A stretch of DNA of 64,000 bases from JANPCX01 sp031431125 (lineage in GTDB: Bacteria > Pseudomonadota > Gammaproteobacteria > Burkholderiales > Burkholderiaceae_C): contig JANPCX010000073.1 in NCBI GenBank assembly GCA_031431125.1, forward strand, positions 62,001 to 126,000. Direction: 5' to 3'. The notes below the pieces were generated by a model. It made no database searches. It was given only the letters and a program-made list of their open reading frames with translations, and had not been told where the DNA came from. The translations under genes were made by a program, and so were the position numbers. The stretch's first letter is position 1, and every line of letters starts with the position of its first letter. Below, piece after piece: positions 26,076-35,551 of the stretch.

Positions 26076-27540
26076 GGGATTTTTGGCGGGCGTTGCAGCG
26101 CTGGCCGTCGTTCCCGCGTGGGCACAGACTCCGGCTCCCGTCACACCGTGTCGCATTCCCGGCGTGGCCCAGGAAGTTCGCTGCGGTGTGGTGCAGCGGC
26201 CTTTGGACGCCACACGGCCCAAAGGCACACAAATCGACATCCACTACGCGGTGCTGCCCGCAGTGGCCAGACGCAAACGCGAGGACGCGGTGTTTTTCAT
26301 CGCCGGCGGTCCAGGACAAAGCGCCATCGATTTGATGCCCTATGTGATGCCCCTGTTCAACCGATTGAACCAACGCCGCGACATTGTGTTTGTAGACCAA
26401 CGCGGCACCGGCCGATCGGCCCCGCTGCGCTGCGATCCACCCAAAACCAACACCCTCACCGGTTGGGCGCAAAGCAGCGACTTGGCCCAGTCGCTGCAAG
26501 ACGCGCAAACTTGTTTGAAGCAGCTCAATGCCCTGCCCTGGGTGACGCACCCCAGTGACATCGGCCAGTTCACCACGCCCCAAGCCATGCAAGACTTGAA
26601 CGCGGTGCGCGAGCAACTCGGCGCCCGCACCATCAACCTGGTGGCGGCGTCCTACGGCACCCGTGCCGCACTGGACTACCAGCGCCAGTTCCCACAAACG
26701 GTGCGGCGTTTGGTGCTTGACGGCGTGGTGCCACCGAACATGGCTTTGCACAACAGCAGCGGCGTCGACGCCCAAGCCGCACTCGATGCCATGTGGACCG
26801 CATGCAGCACCGAGCCCGCTTGCCAAAGGCGGCATGGTGACTTACGCGCCACCTGGCAGTTGCTGCTGCAAAGTTTGCCCAAAGACCAGTTGGTCAACGA
26901 CCCCCGCACCGGCCAAAGCGAGGTGATCACCATCACACGCGACATGGTGTTGGCCGCGGTGCGGGCACCACTTTACGCGCCCAGCCTGGCCGCCGCGTTG
27001 CCGCAAGCGCTGCGCGATGCGGCATCGGGTCGCTGGGAGGGTCTGGCCACATTGGCCAGTGCCACTGCACCACGCAGCGCCCCGCCGCTTTACACCGGCA
27101 TGCACCTCGCCGTGGTCTGCGCGGAAGACGTCAAACGGGCAGCGACCTCACCAACGCCTGCGAGTTCAAGCACAGACTTTGGCGACGCCTTGTCGCAGCG
27201 ATACACCGCCATGTGCCCACTGTGGCCAACGGCCGACATACCGCCCGCGTTCTACCAACTCAAACCGAGCAACGCACCCGTGTTGTTGTTGAGTGGGGGC
27301 GCTGACCCCGTCACGCCCCCCCGGCATGCCAAGCAGGTCGCGCAAGCCCTGGGCAACAAGGTGACCCAGGTGGTGGTACCCCAGGCCAGCCACGGCCTGA
27401 TGAGCCTGCCTTGTGTACCCGACCTGGTGTTTCGTTACCTCGACACCCCCGACGGCCAAACACCCCAGGTCGACGGCAGCTGCTTGCAATCCCTGCCCCG
27501 GCCCTTGAGTTTTTCGCTCGCGGGGGCGGTCACACCATGA
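26056..27540 (+). CDS. exported alpha/beta hydrolase (tripeptidyl-aminopeptidase-like)
   Basis: A 494-residue protein with signal peptide MQSILRRGFLAGVAALAVV... ending PAWA. The hydrolase core shows the oxyanion segment IAGGPGQSA, the nucleophile elbow VAASYGTRAALDYQ (Ser), the acid in LLSGGADPVTPP and the histidine in QASHGLMSLPC, as in SlpD/E-type and TAP-like peptidases. Substrate is likely a peptide or ester in the periplasm. The ATG at 26056 lies within an inverted repeat and has no good ribosome site. It overlaps the ABC ATPase gene by 4 bases. Confidence 0.78.
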   Translation: MQSILRRGFLAGVAALAVVPAWAQTPAPVTPCRIPGVAQEVRCGVVQRPLDATRPKGTQIDIHYAVLPAVARRKREDAVFFIAGGPGQSAIDLMPYVMPLFNRLNQRRDIVFVDQRGTGRSAPLRCDPPKTNTLTGWAQSSDLAQSLQDAQTCLKQLNALPWVTHPSDIGQFTTPQAMQDLNAVREQLGARTINLVAASYGTRAALDYQRQFPQTVRRLVLDGVVPPNMALHNSSGVDAQAALDAMWTACSTEPACQRRHGDLRATWQLLLQSLPKDQLVNDPRTGQSEVITITRDMVLAAVRAPLYAPSLAAALPQALRDAASGRWEGLATLASATAPRSAPPLYTGMHLAVVCAEDVKRAATSPTPASSSTDFGDALSQRYTAMCPLWPTADIPPAFYQLKPSNAPVLLLSGGADPVTPPRHAKQVAQALGNKVTQVVVPQASHGLMSLPCVPDLVFRYLDTPDGQTPQVDGSCLQSLPRPLSFSLAGAVTP

Positions 27541-28382
27541 TTGAAATACACCACCTGGCAAAACGGTTTTTCGGCCGCGTCAGCGACGGCGAGACGAGGG
27601 CTTGGTGGCAACGCGGGGCACGAACCGTGATCGACGCTGTGCGCGGCGTGAACTTCACAGCCGCAGACGGTCAAATCACCGGCCTGCTCGGCCCCAACGG
27701 CGCAGGCAAAACCACCAGCTTGCGCATGTTGGCCGGATTGATCCGACCCGACAGTGGCGAGTTGTTGGTGGGCGGCAGCAATGTGCGCCTAGAGCCACGC
27801 GCCGCCTTGGCCAAGATGGGCATGCTGTCGGACGCACGTGGCCTGTATCCGCGCCTGACCGCGCGCGAAAACATTGTTTATTACGGCCAACTCCAAGGCA
27901 TGCAGATTCATGCCGCTCTGCAGCGCGCCGAATTGCTGGCCCAACTGCTGGAGATGCAGCCACTCTTGGACCGGCGCGTGGAAGGCTTCAGCCAAGGCGA
28001 GCGCATGAAAACCGCACTGGCCCGCGCTTTGGTGCACGACCCCGCCCACATCGTGCTGGACGAACCCACCAACGGCCTCGATGTGCTGTCCACCCGCGCC
28101 CTGCGCGACGCGCTGCGCTACTTCGCCAGCCCCGCCGGCGGCAACAAATGCGTGGTGTTTTCCACCCACATCATGCAAGAGGTGCAGCAGCTGTGCCACC
28201 ACGTGGTGGTGGTGGCCGCAGGCCGCACCGTGGCCAGTGGCACCGTGGCCGAGCTGTGCGAACGCACGGGCGAGCGCGACTTTGAAAGCGCCTTCGTGGC
28301 CCTGGCCTTCGCTGACCCAGCGCTCCTGGACGCCACCATCCCGGACCCTTTGGCGATGAATCTCACAACCCGTTTGCCATGA
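27537..28382 (+). CDS. ABC transporter ATP-binding protein, NatA-like
   Basis: A 281-residue ATPase with Walker A GPNGAGKTT, signature FSQGERMKTALAR, Walker B IVLDEPTNGLD and a switch histidine in FSTHIMQEVQ. An insertion near residues 20-35 (DGETRAWWQRGA) before strand 2 is typical of NatA-like proteins. It overlaps both neighbours by 4 bases and must work with the permease downstream. Confidence 0.85.
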   Translation: MIEIHHLAKRFFGRVSDGETRAWWQRGARTVIDAVRGVNFTAADGQITGLLGPNGAGKTTSLRMLAGLIRPDSGELLVGGSNVRLEPRAALAKMGMLSDARGLYPRLTARENIVYYGQLQGMQIHAALQRAELLAQLLEMQPLLDRRVEGFSQGERMKTALARALVHDPAHIVLDEPTNGLDVLSTRALRDALRYFASPAGGNKCVVFSTHIMQEVQQLCHHVVVVAAGRTVASGTVAELCERTGERDFESAFVALAFADPALLDATIPDPLAMNLTTRLP

Positions 28383-29560
28383 ACCCTTTAAGTTTCTGGC
28401 ACACCTGTGCCATCGTATTTCGCAAGGAGTGGCTGGATGCCCTGCGCGACCGGCGCACCTTGATGGTGGTGCTGTTCTCCAGCGTATTGATGGGCCCCTT
28501 GGTGCTGTGGGGGCTGTCGCACCTGGTGTCCACCTTTGAAACCCGGGCCGAGTCGCGCGAGCTGTGGGTCAGCAACTTGCAACAAGCACCCACCCTGCGC
28601 AACTACCTGGAACGCCAAACACTCAACTTGCGTGAAGCACCGGCCGACTTTGAGACCCAACTCAAGAGCGGTCGCTTGGCCCATCCCGTGCTCGTGGTGC
28701 CCGTTGATTTTGAAAAAAACCTGCGCGAAGGTGAACTGCCCAACGTGGAGGTGGTCAGCGACGGCGCCAACAAAGCCGCTGCTGCGGGCGTGAACCGGGT
28801 GATGCGAGTGCTCTCTGGTTTCAACCAAGAACGCGCCACCCTCACCCTGGCCCTGCGCGGTGTGGCGCCTGACGTGCTGCGCAGCGTGCAAGTGCAAGAG
28901 CGCGACTTGGCCAACAGCCAAAGCCGTGCCTTGCAAATCACCGCCATGCTGCCCTTTTTTGTGCTGATGGCCGTGCTCTATGGCGCACTCAATGCGGCGC
29001 TGGACACCACGGCAGGCGAACGCGAACGCGGGTCTTTAGAGCCCTTGCTCACCAACCCCATGCGCCACAGCAGCATCGTGCTGGGTAAATGGGGCGCAGT
29101 GGCCGCCTTGAGCACCTTGGTGGCCACCTTGAGTTGCTTCAGTTTTATTCCCGCGCAGTGGTTGATTCAAAGCGACAGCCTGCAGGCTTTGTTCCAGTAC
29201 GGCTGGGAGGAAGCCGCTTGGTTCCTATTGATCCTGCTGCCTTTGGTGGCTTTGTTCTCCGCCGCCTTGATGGCCGTGGCCATGCGCTGCAAGAGCGTGA
29301 AAGAGGCACAGGTCAACGCCTCGCTGGTGGTCATGGTGGCCCAGCTGCTGCCCCTGGTCTCGGTCTTCAACCAAGAAGGCGAAGCGCCCTGGCATTTGTG
29401 GGTGCCTGCATTGGCGCAAAGCACCTTGATGACCCGGGTGCTCAAAGGCCAGAGCCTGGGGTTGCCAGATTTGTGGCTGCCGCTGCTGGTGTGTGCGGTG
29501 CTGACCGTGGTGGCGCTGTGGGGGGTGGCGGGGTTGTTGAAGAGGGCGGTGCGGGTTTGA
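28379..29560 (+). CDS. ABC transporter permease, NatB-like
   Basis: A 393-residue ABC-2-type permease. One membrane segment near the N terminus (LMVVLFSSVLMGPLVLWGL) is followed by a large extracytoplasmic domain (about 45-185), then five hydrophobic segments. The cytoplasmic helix TAGERERGSLEPLLTNP is a hallmark of NatB/CcmB-type exporters. With the ATPase it forms an exporter. The coupling to a periplasmic peptidase-like hydrolase suggests peptide or stress-related export rather than simple sodium efflux, but this is inference. Confidence 0.85.
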   Translation: MNPLSFWHTCAIVFRKEWLDALRDRRTLMVVLFSSVLMGPLVLWGLSHLVSTFETRAESRELWVSNLQQAPTLRNYLERQTLNLREAPADFETQLKSGRLAHPVLVVPVDFEKNLREGELPNVEVVSDGANKAAAAGVNRVMRVLSGFNQERATLTLALRGVAPDVLRSVQVQERDLANSQSRALQITAMLPFFVLMAVLYGALNAALDTTAGERERGSLEPLLTNPMRHSSIVLGKWGAVAALSTLVATLSCFSFIPAQWLIQSDSLQALFQYGWEEAAWFLLILLPLVALFSAALMAVAMRCKSVKEAQVNASLVVMVAQLLPLVSVFNQEGEAPWHLWVPALAQSTLMTRVLKGQSLGLPDLWLPLLVCAVLTVVALWGVAGLLKRAVRV

Positions 29561-29597
29561 GGTGTTGGTTCTTTTGCAGAAGATACATCGCGAAATT

Positions 29598-30207
29598 TCA
29601 CTGCAATAGCGCTACAAGCTCCGGGCTGTGCATCACTTCGTAAGCTACTTGTCGCAGACCCATGAGGTGGACGTAATCGACAGCCTTGTTTGGTTCGCCT
29701 CGTCTGACACGGATGAGCATATGTTTTTGGAGCATTTCGTATGCGGGTGCAAATTTCTTGTCGACGTGCGCGCCGCCGTCCTGGTTAGCTGCGGCAAGAA
29801 CGAGGTCACGTCTTCGAACAATGATTGGGCGAGAAACATAGATCACTTGTTCCCACCACTTTTCGACAGTCATTGGCTGATGAAAATTCAGCCTCTCCAA
29901 GCAGAGGGTATGGGCCAGACTTGCCCTCTGCGTCAAATCGCATTCCACCTAAACCATAAAAAAAATCGCAGGTGGCCGGGTTTACGTTGGTTGAATCTAC
30001 TGTACTCAGAAAGCAAATCTTTGAAGCACCGAGGTGCGAAAGCAACGATGTGCTGTTTTTGGTGTTGTGGACGATTACTCGCACTGAAGTGGCGAGCCTG
30101 ATGGCCTCATCTAAGTCACCGGAGTCATATGCGAGACAGGATCGCTCCATAAAAGAAAATTGTCGGCGCATCTGGGCCAAGAAATGACTACGGTCTTGCA
30201 TTGGCAC
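29598..30207 (-). pseudogene. conserved hypothetical gene broken by a frameshift
   Basis: Two leftward frames overlap at 29806-29948. The first encodes MPMQDRSHFLAQMRRQFSFM... down to KSGPYPLL; the second continues ERLNFHQPMTVEKWWEQ... to AANQDGGAHVDKK and a C-terminal helix. Removing one G near 29905-29912 joins them into a single protein of about 200 residues. The AANQDGGAHVD motif is one I associate with a widespread uncharacterised family. Either the gene is dead or the sequence has an error here. Function unknown. Confidence 0.6.
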
Positions 30208-30233
30208 AGTGTATGTTCACGGCCACCCAATTT

Positions 30234-30333
30234 CGTCATTCCCGCGAAAGCGGGAATCCAGTCGGTGGTGATAAATGAACCCGTGTATGGAATTCGGTGC
30301 AGTGCTTGGATTCCCGCTTTCGCGGGAATGACG
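30234..30333. repeat. pair of REP-like elements in inverted orientation
   Basis: CGTCATTCCCGCGAAAGCGG (30234-30253) plus GAATCCA is repeated in reverse complement at about 30306-30333, with about 45 bases between. Each arm is itself a small palindrome around CCCGCGAAAGCGGG. Dispersed repeats of this kind are common in many proteobacterial genomes and may act as terminators or be RAYT-mobilised. The rest of the 30208-30570 gap holds the small fragment at 30372-30494. Confidence 0.85.
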
Positions 30334-30371
30334 GCGATGGCTGGTGGAGTGACGCGTGTCCTATCGCTCTC

Positions 30372-30494
30372 TCACCGCAACCCACCCTGCGCCACCGCCA
30401 AAGCCCCCAGGGCCGTCAACGCGACACCCACACAAACGGCAGCCACCATCAAACGGCTTTTGATCGATAAATTTGCCAACACCAGGGTCGCCAT
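30372..30494 (-). pseudogene. possible N-terminal fragment of a chemoreceptor
   Basis: A 40-codon leftward frame beginning MATLVLANLSIKSRLMVAAV and continuing through one hydrophobic segment to a stop. The pattern of a short cytoplasmic start, I-x-x-R-L and a membrane helix with LTALGAL is how methyl-accepting chemotaxis proteins begin, but nothing follows. It might be a remnant, or a stand-alone small membrane protein. CAGGG before the ATG is a weak ribosome site. Confidence 0.3.
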
Positions 30495-30570
30495 CCCTGT
30501 TCCACCACGACAAAAAAATGGTCACCAGTGGGTGACCAAAACAACACACGTTGCAAATGAAACCGAGGGC

Positions 30571-31638
30571 TCAGAAGTTGTGGCGCAAACCGATCTCATA
30601 ACCCGAGCTGTTGCCGCCCGCAGTCACGGGCGCAACACCCAAGTTGAAAGTTTTGCCTGCACCCTTGTTGTCGATTTGTGACCCAGTGGCATAAAGGGCG
30701 GTCCGCTTGGACAAGTTGTGCACATAACCCAGGGCAATTTGATGGGCGTCGCTGGCAACGCGTTTGGCATCAAGCTGGGTATAGGCGGCACGAATCTCTC
30801 CGTTGCCGACGCTAAACTGGGTGCCCAACATCACTGCAGTGGTTTTGGTCGTGCCAACCTTGTTCTCACCCCACAACAGCATCAGCTTGGCGGGGCCGAG
30901 TTGGTAGGTGGCGCCCAGGTTGGTCTGGGTGAAGTCCCCGCTCGCGTACTGAGTTTTGCCGGTCGCAGCAGCCACCGCAAAAGGGCCTGCCGCATAGCCC
31001 ACGCGGCCGCCGACGTATTTACCGTCGTCCTTGGTTGCGCTGGGCGTGCTGTTTTGCTCCCCCAGGGCGTAGGCGAGATGGCCAATGAAGCCGCCCAGAC
31101 CCCCCGGCAGAAAGTAGTTCACGCCGTTAGATGCCCGGATATTGGTTCGGGCTGTGGTGCCGCCTGTGTTGACCGGGTAGAACAGAAAACTCGAGCCCCC
31201 CACACCGTTGGTGCCGAACGGATGCATGCTGTTGCCAAGATTGGTGAAGCTCGGGACAAAGTCGCGACCCACACGCAACTCACCCCAGCCCCCCATCAAA
31301 CTGACGGTTGCGCGGCGACCGAACAAGGCATTCGTCGCGGAATCAATGTTGTTGGTGCTGGTGGCACCACTGGTGCCTGTGTCAGGGTTGAACCCGTTTT
31401 CGAGCCAGAAACCCGCCTTCAGTCCCCCGCCCAGATCTTCTTGACCACGAAAACCAAAACGCGAGTTGCTGTTGCCGCCCTCAAGGATTCGATTCAGTGA
31501 ACCGGCACCCGAGGCGTTGACGTGGTTCCAGGCCGTGTCCACCACACCAAACACCGTCACCGAAGACTGCGCCTGCACACCTGCTGAAACACCGAGGGCT
31601 CCAATCACCGCCAGGACTTTGTAGCCACGTTTGTTCAT
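30571..31638 (-). CDS. general porin (Burkholderiales porin family)
   Basis: A 355-residue outer-membrane porin. Signal peptide MNKRGYKVLAVIGALGVSAGVQA is followed by QSSVTVFGVVDTAWNHVN, the standard start of 16-strand trimeric porins in this order. Inside are GGNSNSRFGFRGQEDLGGGLKAGFWLENGF and LGYVHNLSKRTALYA, and the C terminus ends in F (LRHNF). GGAGA precedes the ATG at 31638. It stands alone, before maeB on the same strand with an intergenic gap. Confidence 0.92.
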   Translation of the reverse strand: MNKRGYKVLAVIGALGVSAGVQAQSSVTVFGVVDTAWNHVNASGAGSLNRILEGGNSNSRFGFRGQEDLGGGLKAGFWLENGFNPDTGTSGATSTNNIDSATNALFGRRATVSLMGGWGELRVGRDFVPSFTNLGNSMHPFGTNGVGGSSFLFYPVNTGGTTARTNIRASNGVNYFLPGGLGGFIGHLAYALGEQNSTPSATKDDGKYVGGRVGYAAGPFAVAAATGKTQYASGDFTQTNLGATYQLGPAKLMLLWGENKVGTTKTTAVMLGTQFSVGNGEIRAAYTQLDAKRVASDAHQIALGYVHNLSKRTALYATGSQIDNKGAGKTFNLGVAPVTAGGNSSGYEIGLRHNF

Positions 31639-31828
31639 GTTTCGTCTCCTTTTCATTGAATAGGGAGACGAACGATAGAGGGCGGCAGCACCGATTGACG
31701 TGTGGGTATTGCGTACGTAGTCGGGGGTTCGAGGTGTGGGTTACGTTGGAGTCGGTCTAGGGTGTATTCACCTACAAAGTTGCACCGTGGCCGGGGCCAG
31801 TAAGCCCCAGCGGCTCGTTAAACTGGCA

Positions 31829-34132
31829 TCACCCCAACCCACCCTGCGCCACCGTCAACGCAGTCAAGTTCACCACGCGGCGCACGGTGGCCGATGGCGT
31901 CAGCACATGCACAGGCGCTGCCGCACCGAGCAAGATCGGCCCCACGGTCACGCCTTGACCGCCGGTGATCTTGAGCACGTTGAACAGGATGTTGGCTGCG
32001 TCCAAGTTCGGCAGCACGAGCACATTGGCCGAGCCCTTGAGCGTGTTGCTGGGCAAGAAGGTGGCGCGGATGTCTTCGCTCAGTGCGGCATCGCCTTGCA
32101 ACTCGCCTTCAGACTGAATGTCAGGCCGTTTGGCGGCGAAGAGGGCACGTGCGGCGCGCATTTTGCGGGCCGACGCACGTTGGCTGGAGCCGTAGATGGA
32201 GTGGGACAAGAAGGCCACTTTGGGTTCGATGCCAAACTGGGTCACAGCCTCGGCGGCCATCTCGGCGATCTCAGCCAGCGTCTGTGCATCGGGGTCGTCG
32301 TTGACAAAGGTGTCGGCGATGAACAGGGTGTGTTTGTCCAGCATCAAGGCATTGAGCGCTGCCAGGCAATGGGCACCGCGGCGCATGCCGATCACGTCAC
32401 GAACATGCTCCAAATGGTGGTCATAACGGCCGACCAAACCGCAGAGCAGGCCGTCTGCGTGGCCCAGATGAACAGCCAAGGAAGCGATCAAGGTGCCGGA
32501 GCGACGCACGGCCGATTTGGCCATCTCGGGGGTGATGCCATCGCGGCCTTTGATGGCGTGGTAGGCCTCCCAGTACTGGCGGAAACGGGCGTCGTCTTCG
32601 GGGTTGATGAGGTCAAAGTCCACGCCCGGTTTCAGGCGCAAACCGGCGCGTTCAATGCGCTGCGCCATCACGGCCGGGCGGCCAATCAGGATGGGTTTGA
32701 CCAGGCCTTCTTCCAGTGCAATTTGCACCGCACGCAAGGTGCGTTCGTCTTCGCCTTCGGCATAAGCCACCCGTTTGGGTGCACTGCGCGCGGCCATGAA
32801 GACGGGGCGCATGAACATGCCGGTGTGGGTCATGAACTGCATCAGGGACTGGCGGTAGGCGTCCAGGTCGGCAATGGGCCGCGTGGCCACACCCGACTCT
32901 GCAGCCGCTTTGGCCACTGCAGGTGCAATGCGCAAAATCAAACGTGAATCAAACGGTTTGGGGATGAGGTAGTCAGGCCCAAAACGCATGTCTTCGCCAG
33001 GGTAGGCGGCGGCCACTTCACCGGAGATTTCGGCCTTGGCCAAACCAGCGATTTCATAAACGCAGGCGACTTTCATTTCTTCGGTGATGCGCTGCGCGCC
33101 GCAGTCCAGCGCGCCCCGGAAGATGTAGGGGAAACACAGCACGTTGTTGACTTGGTTCACATAGTCAGAGCGGCCAGTGGCGATGATGCAATCAGGCCTT
33201 GCAGCTTTGGCGATCTCAGGGCGAATCTCGGGCTCGGGGTTGGCCAAGGCGAGGATCAAGGGTTTATCGGCCATGCTCTTGACCATGTCGGCATTGACCA
33301 CGCCAGCGGCGGAACAGCCCAAGAAAATGTCGGCGCCCTTCATCACATCGGCCAAGCTGCGGGCCTGGGTGTTTTGTTGGTAGGCGCGTTTGCTTTCGTC
33401 CAGCTTGTCAGAGCGGTCGTTGTGGATCACGCCCTTGCTGTCGCAGACAAAAATATTGTGGCGCGCCACACCCAAACGAACCCACAAATCCAAACAAGCA
33501 ATCGCGGCCGCACCGGCGCCGCTCACTGCGACTTTGACCTCGCTGATTTTTTTCCCCGTGAGTTCCAAGCCGTTGATCATGGCGGCGGCAGAAATGATGG
33601 CCGTGCCGTGTTGGTCGTCGTGGAACACGGGGATTTTCAAACGTTCTTTGAGCTTGCGCTCCACCACAAAACACTCAGGCGCTTTGATGTCTTCCAGGTT
33701 GATACCGCCCAGCGTGGGCTCCAAGGCGGCAATGATGTCGACCAGTTTGTCGGGGTCTTTTTCGTTGAGTTCGATGTCAAATACATCGATGCCGGCAAAC
33801 TTGCGGAACAAACAGCCCTTGCCCTCCATGACGGGTTTGCTGGCCAGCGGGCCAATGTCGCCAAGTCCCAAAACGGCGGTTCCGTTGGTCACGACACCGA
33901 CCAAGTTGCCACGAGAGGTGTACTCCGAGGCGAGCGTCGGGTCCTTCTGAATGGCCAAACAGGCGTAAGCCACACCCGGCGAGTAGGCCAGCGACAAATC
34001 ACGCTGGTTCATCAGCGGTTTGGTGGGTAGCACCGAAATCTTGCCGCGGGTGGGCGAGCGGTGGTAGTCGAGTGCGGCCTCACGCAAAGCAGCTTCAGCG
34101 GGTGTGAGGTTGGTGTCGGAGGTGGGTTCCAT
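31829..34132 (-). CDS. maeB: NADP-dependent malic enzyme with phosphotransacetylase-like domain
   Basis: A 767-residue protein. Residues 1 to about 430 form the malic enzyme, with YSPGVAYACLAI, FHDDQHGTAIISAAAMING (metal site) and the NAD(P) segment VAVSGAGAAAIACLDLWVRLG. Residues about 440-767 resemble phosphate acetyltransferase (RVAYAEGEDERTLRAVQIALEEG), which in this family is regulatory (acetyl-CoA) and not catalytic. It decarboxylates malate to pyruvate and makes NADPH. The start MEPTSDTNLTPAEAALREAALDYH is conserved in type; GGAGA lies upstream. Confidence 0.95.
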   Translation of the reverse strand: MEPTSDTNLTPAEAALREAALDYHRSPTRGKISVLPTKPLMNQRDLSLAYSPGVAYACLAIQKDPTLASEYTSRGNLVGVVTNGTAVLGLGDIGPLASKPVMEGKGCLFRKFAGIDVFDIELNEKDPDKLVDIIAALEPTLGGINLEDIKAPECFVVERKLKERLKIPVFHDDQHGTAIISAAAMINGLELTGKKISEVKVAVSGAGAAAIACLDLWVRLGVARHNIFVCDSKGVIHNDRSDKLDESKRAYQQNTQARSLADVMKGADIFLGCSAAGVVNADMVKSMADKPLILALANPEPEIRPEIAKAARPDCIIATGRSDYVNQVNNVLCFPYIFRGALDCGAQRITEEMKVACVYEIAGLAKAEISGEVAAAYPGEDMRFGPDYLIPKPFDSRLILRIAPAVAKAAAESGVATRPIADLDAYRQSLMQFMTHTGMFMRPVFMAARSAPKRVAYAEGEDERTLRAVQIALEEGLVKPILIGRPAVMAQRIERAGLRLKPGVDFDLINPEDDARFRQYWEAYHAIKGRDGITPEMAKSAVRRSGTLIASLAVHLGHADGLLCGLVGRYDHHLEHVRDVIGMRRGAHCLAALNALMLDKHTLFIADTFVNDDPDAQTLAEIAEMAAEAVTQFGIEPKVAFLSHSIYGSSQRASARKMRAARALFAAKRPDIQSEGELQGDAALSEDIRATFLPSNTLKGSANVLVLPNLDAANILFNVLKITGGQGVTVGPILLGAAAPVHVLTPSATVRRVVNLTALTVAQGGLG

Positions 34133-34374
34133 ATTTGTCTCCTGCGGGTGGCAGAGGTGGTTTTGATGTGAGCGCCGCGGCGCGGCCGGTCATCCACTGG
34201 GGCCACGTGGGGGCCGACCTTTGGGAAAAAGGACGGCAAGCGTAACCCAATGCAAGTGCCCCATGCATGTGGATGCCCACAAGATGCAGGGATAGCATGG
34301 GGCCATGCGGGCCTTGGGGCAAAATTCTGTCCGTTGTCTCTTAACTCACCCGCTTTGCGAAAGGACGCACCACC

Positions 34375-35508
34375 ATGGCTGCTCGGTTGTTTGGCGCTCG
34401 AAATACCTTGGTTCACCTGCTGGGCCTGACCCTCATGGCGGCGGCGGGCACCGCCAGCGCACAAGGCGCCCCATCCAAGGTGCTGAACATTTACAACTGG
34501 TCCGACTACATCGCCGACGACACCATCAAGAATTTCGAGAAAGAGACCGGCATCAAGGTCAACTACGACAACTACGACAACAACGAGGTGCTGCATGCCA
34601 AGCTCGTTGCGGGCAAAACGGGTTACGACATCGTGGTTCCGGGCGCGCACTTTGCCAAAACACAAATTGAAGGCGGCCTATTGCAAAAATTGGACCGCAG
34701 CAAACTCACCCATTGGAACAACCTGGACAAAGGCCTGCTGGAGCAGCTGGCCAAGGTCGACCCGGGCAACCAACATTTGGTGAATTGGATGTGGGGTTAT
34801 GTGACGGTAGGCATCAACGTCGACAAAGTGAAAAAAGCCTTGGGCACCGAGCCCCTGCCCGACAACACCTGGAGTTTGCTGTTTGACCCGAAGTACGTGA
34901 GCAAACTCAAAAGCTGCGGCGTGAGCGTGCTCGATTCGCCCTCCGAGGTGCTGCCAGCGGCCCTCTTGTACCTTGGCAAACCACCCTTCAGCAAAGAAGC
35001 AGCCGACTACGAAGAAGCCGGCAAACTGCTCAAAACCATACGCCCCCACATCACCCGGTTTTCGTCCTCGGGTTACATCGAAGAAATGGCCAAAGGCGCC
35101 ACCTGTCTGGTGATGGGGTTTTCAGGCGACATCAACATTGCCCGTGCCCGTGCACTGGAAGCCAAAGGCAAAATCCCAGTGACCATTGAAGCCTTGGTGC
35201 CTAAAACCGGCGCCACGCTCTTCTTCGATTCCATGGCCATCCCCAAAGACGCCAAGAACGTGGAGAACGCCCACCTCTTCATCAACTACATCTTGCGCCC
35301 CGAGGTGCATGCGTCCCTCACCAACAAAGTGTTCTACGCCAACCCCAATGCCGCGTCACTCAAATTTGTGAAGAAAGACGTGGCGGAGAACAAAACCATT
35401 TTCCTGGACGACGCAGCGAAGACGACCATGTTTGCGCCTGATGCGTTGCCGCAGAACATTCGGCGTGTGCAAACGCGCGTGTTCACGGGGTTTAAGTCGG
35501 GGCGGTGA
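34375..35508 (+). CDS. polyamine ABC transporter substrate-binding protein, PotF-like
   Basis: A 377-residue periplasmic protein. Signal peptide ends near TASAQ (residue 30); the mature protein begins KVLNIYNWSDYIADDTIKNFEKETG, the signature of PotF/PotD spermidine/putrescine binding proteins. Further family segments are YDIVVPGAHF, WMWGYVTVGINVDKV and FINYILRPEVHA. AAAGGA lies upstream of the ATG. No permease or ATPase gene follows, so it is an orphan and must use a transporter encoded elsewhere. Confidence 0.9.
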   Translation: MAARLFGARNTLVHLLGLTLMAAAGTASAQGAPSKVLNIYNWSDYIADDTIKNFEKETGIKVNYDNYDNNEVLHAKLVAGKTGYDIVVPGAHFAKTQIEGGLLQKLDRSKLTHWNNLDKGLLEQLAKVDPGNQHLVNWMWGYVTVGINVDKVKKALGTEPLPDNTWSLLFDPKYVSKLKSCGVSVLDSPSEVLPAALLYLGKPPFSKEAADYEEAGKLLKTIRPHITRFSSSGYIEEMAKGATCLVMGFSGDINIARARALEAKGKIPVTIEALVPKTGATLFFDSMAIPKDAKNVENAHLFINYILRPEVHASLTNKVFYANPNAASLKFVKKDVAENKTIFLDDAAKTTMFAPDALPQNIRRVQTRVFTGFKSGR

Positions 35509-35515
35509 GGGCTTT

Positions 35516-35544
35516 CCAGATCAGCCCTTTCCGGGCTGATCTGG
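35516..35544. terminator. hairpin between potF-like and hypothetical gene
   Basis: CCAGATCAGCCC and its exact complement form a 12-base stem with a 5-base loop, 8 bases after the potF-like stop and just past the convergent hypothetical gene. There is no T run, so strong termination would need the stem alone or Rho. Confidence 0.6.
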
Positions 35545-35551
35545 GGTCGCG

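Noticed and set aside
25302..26835. Two long leftward frames across the transferase and hydrolase genes
   Set aside because: They are antisense to well-supported genes. Their similarity to the plus-strand frame (KDALHNS) only reflects the inverted repeat.
30375..31856. Shared string ACCCACCCTGCGCCACCG at 30380 and at the end of maeB (about 31839)
   Set aside because: The match is about 20 bases, the surrounding sequence differs, and both encode a common VAQGGL end. Chance or small-scale convergence is enough.
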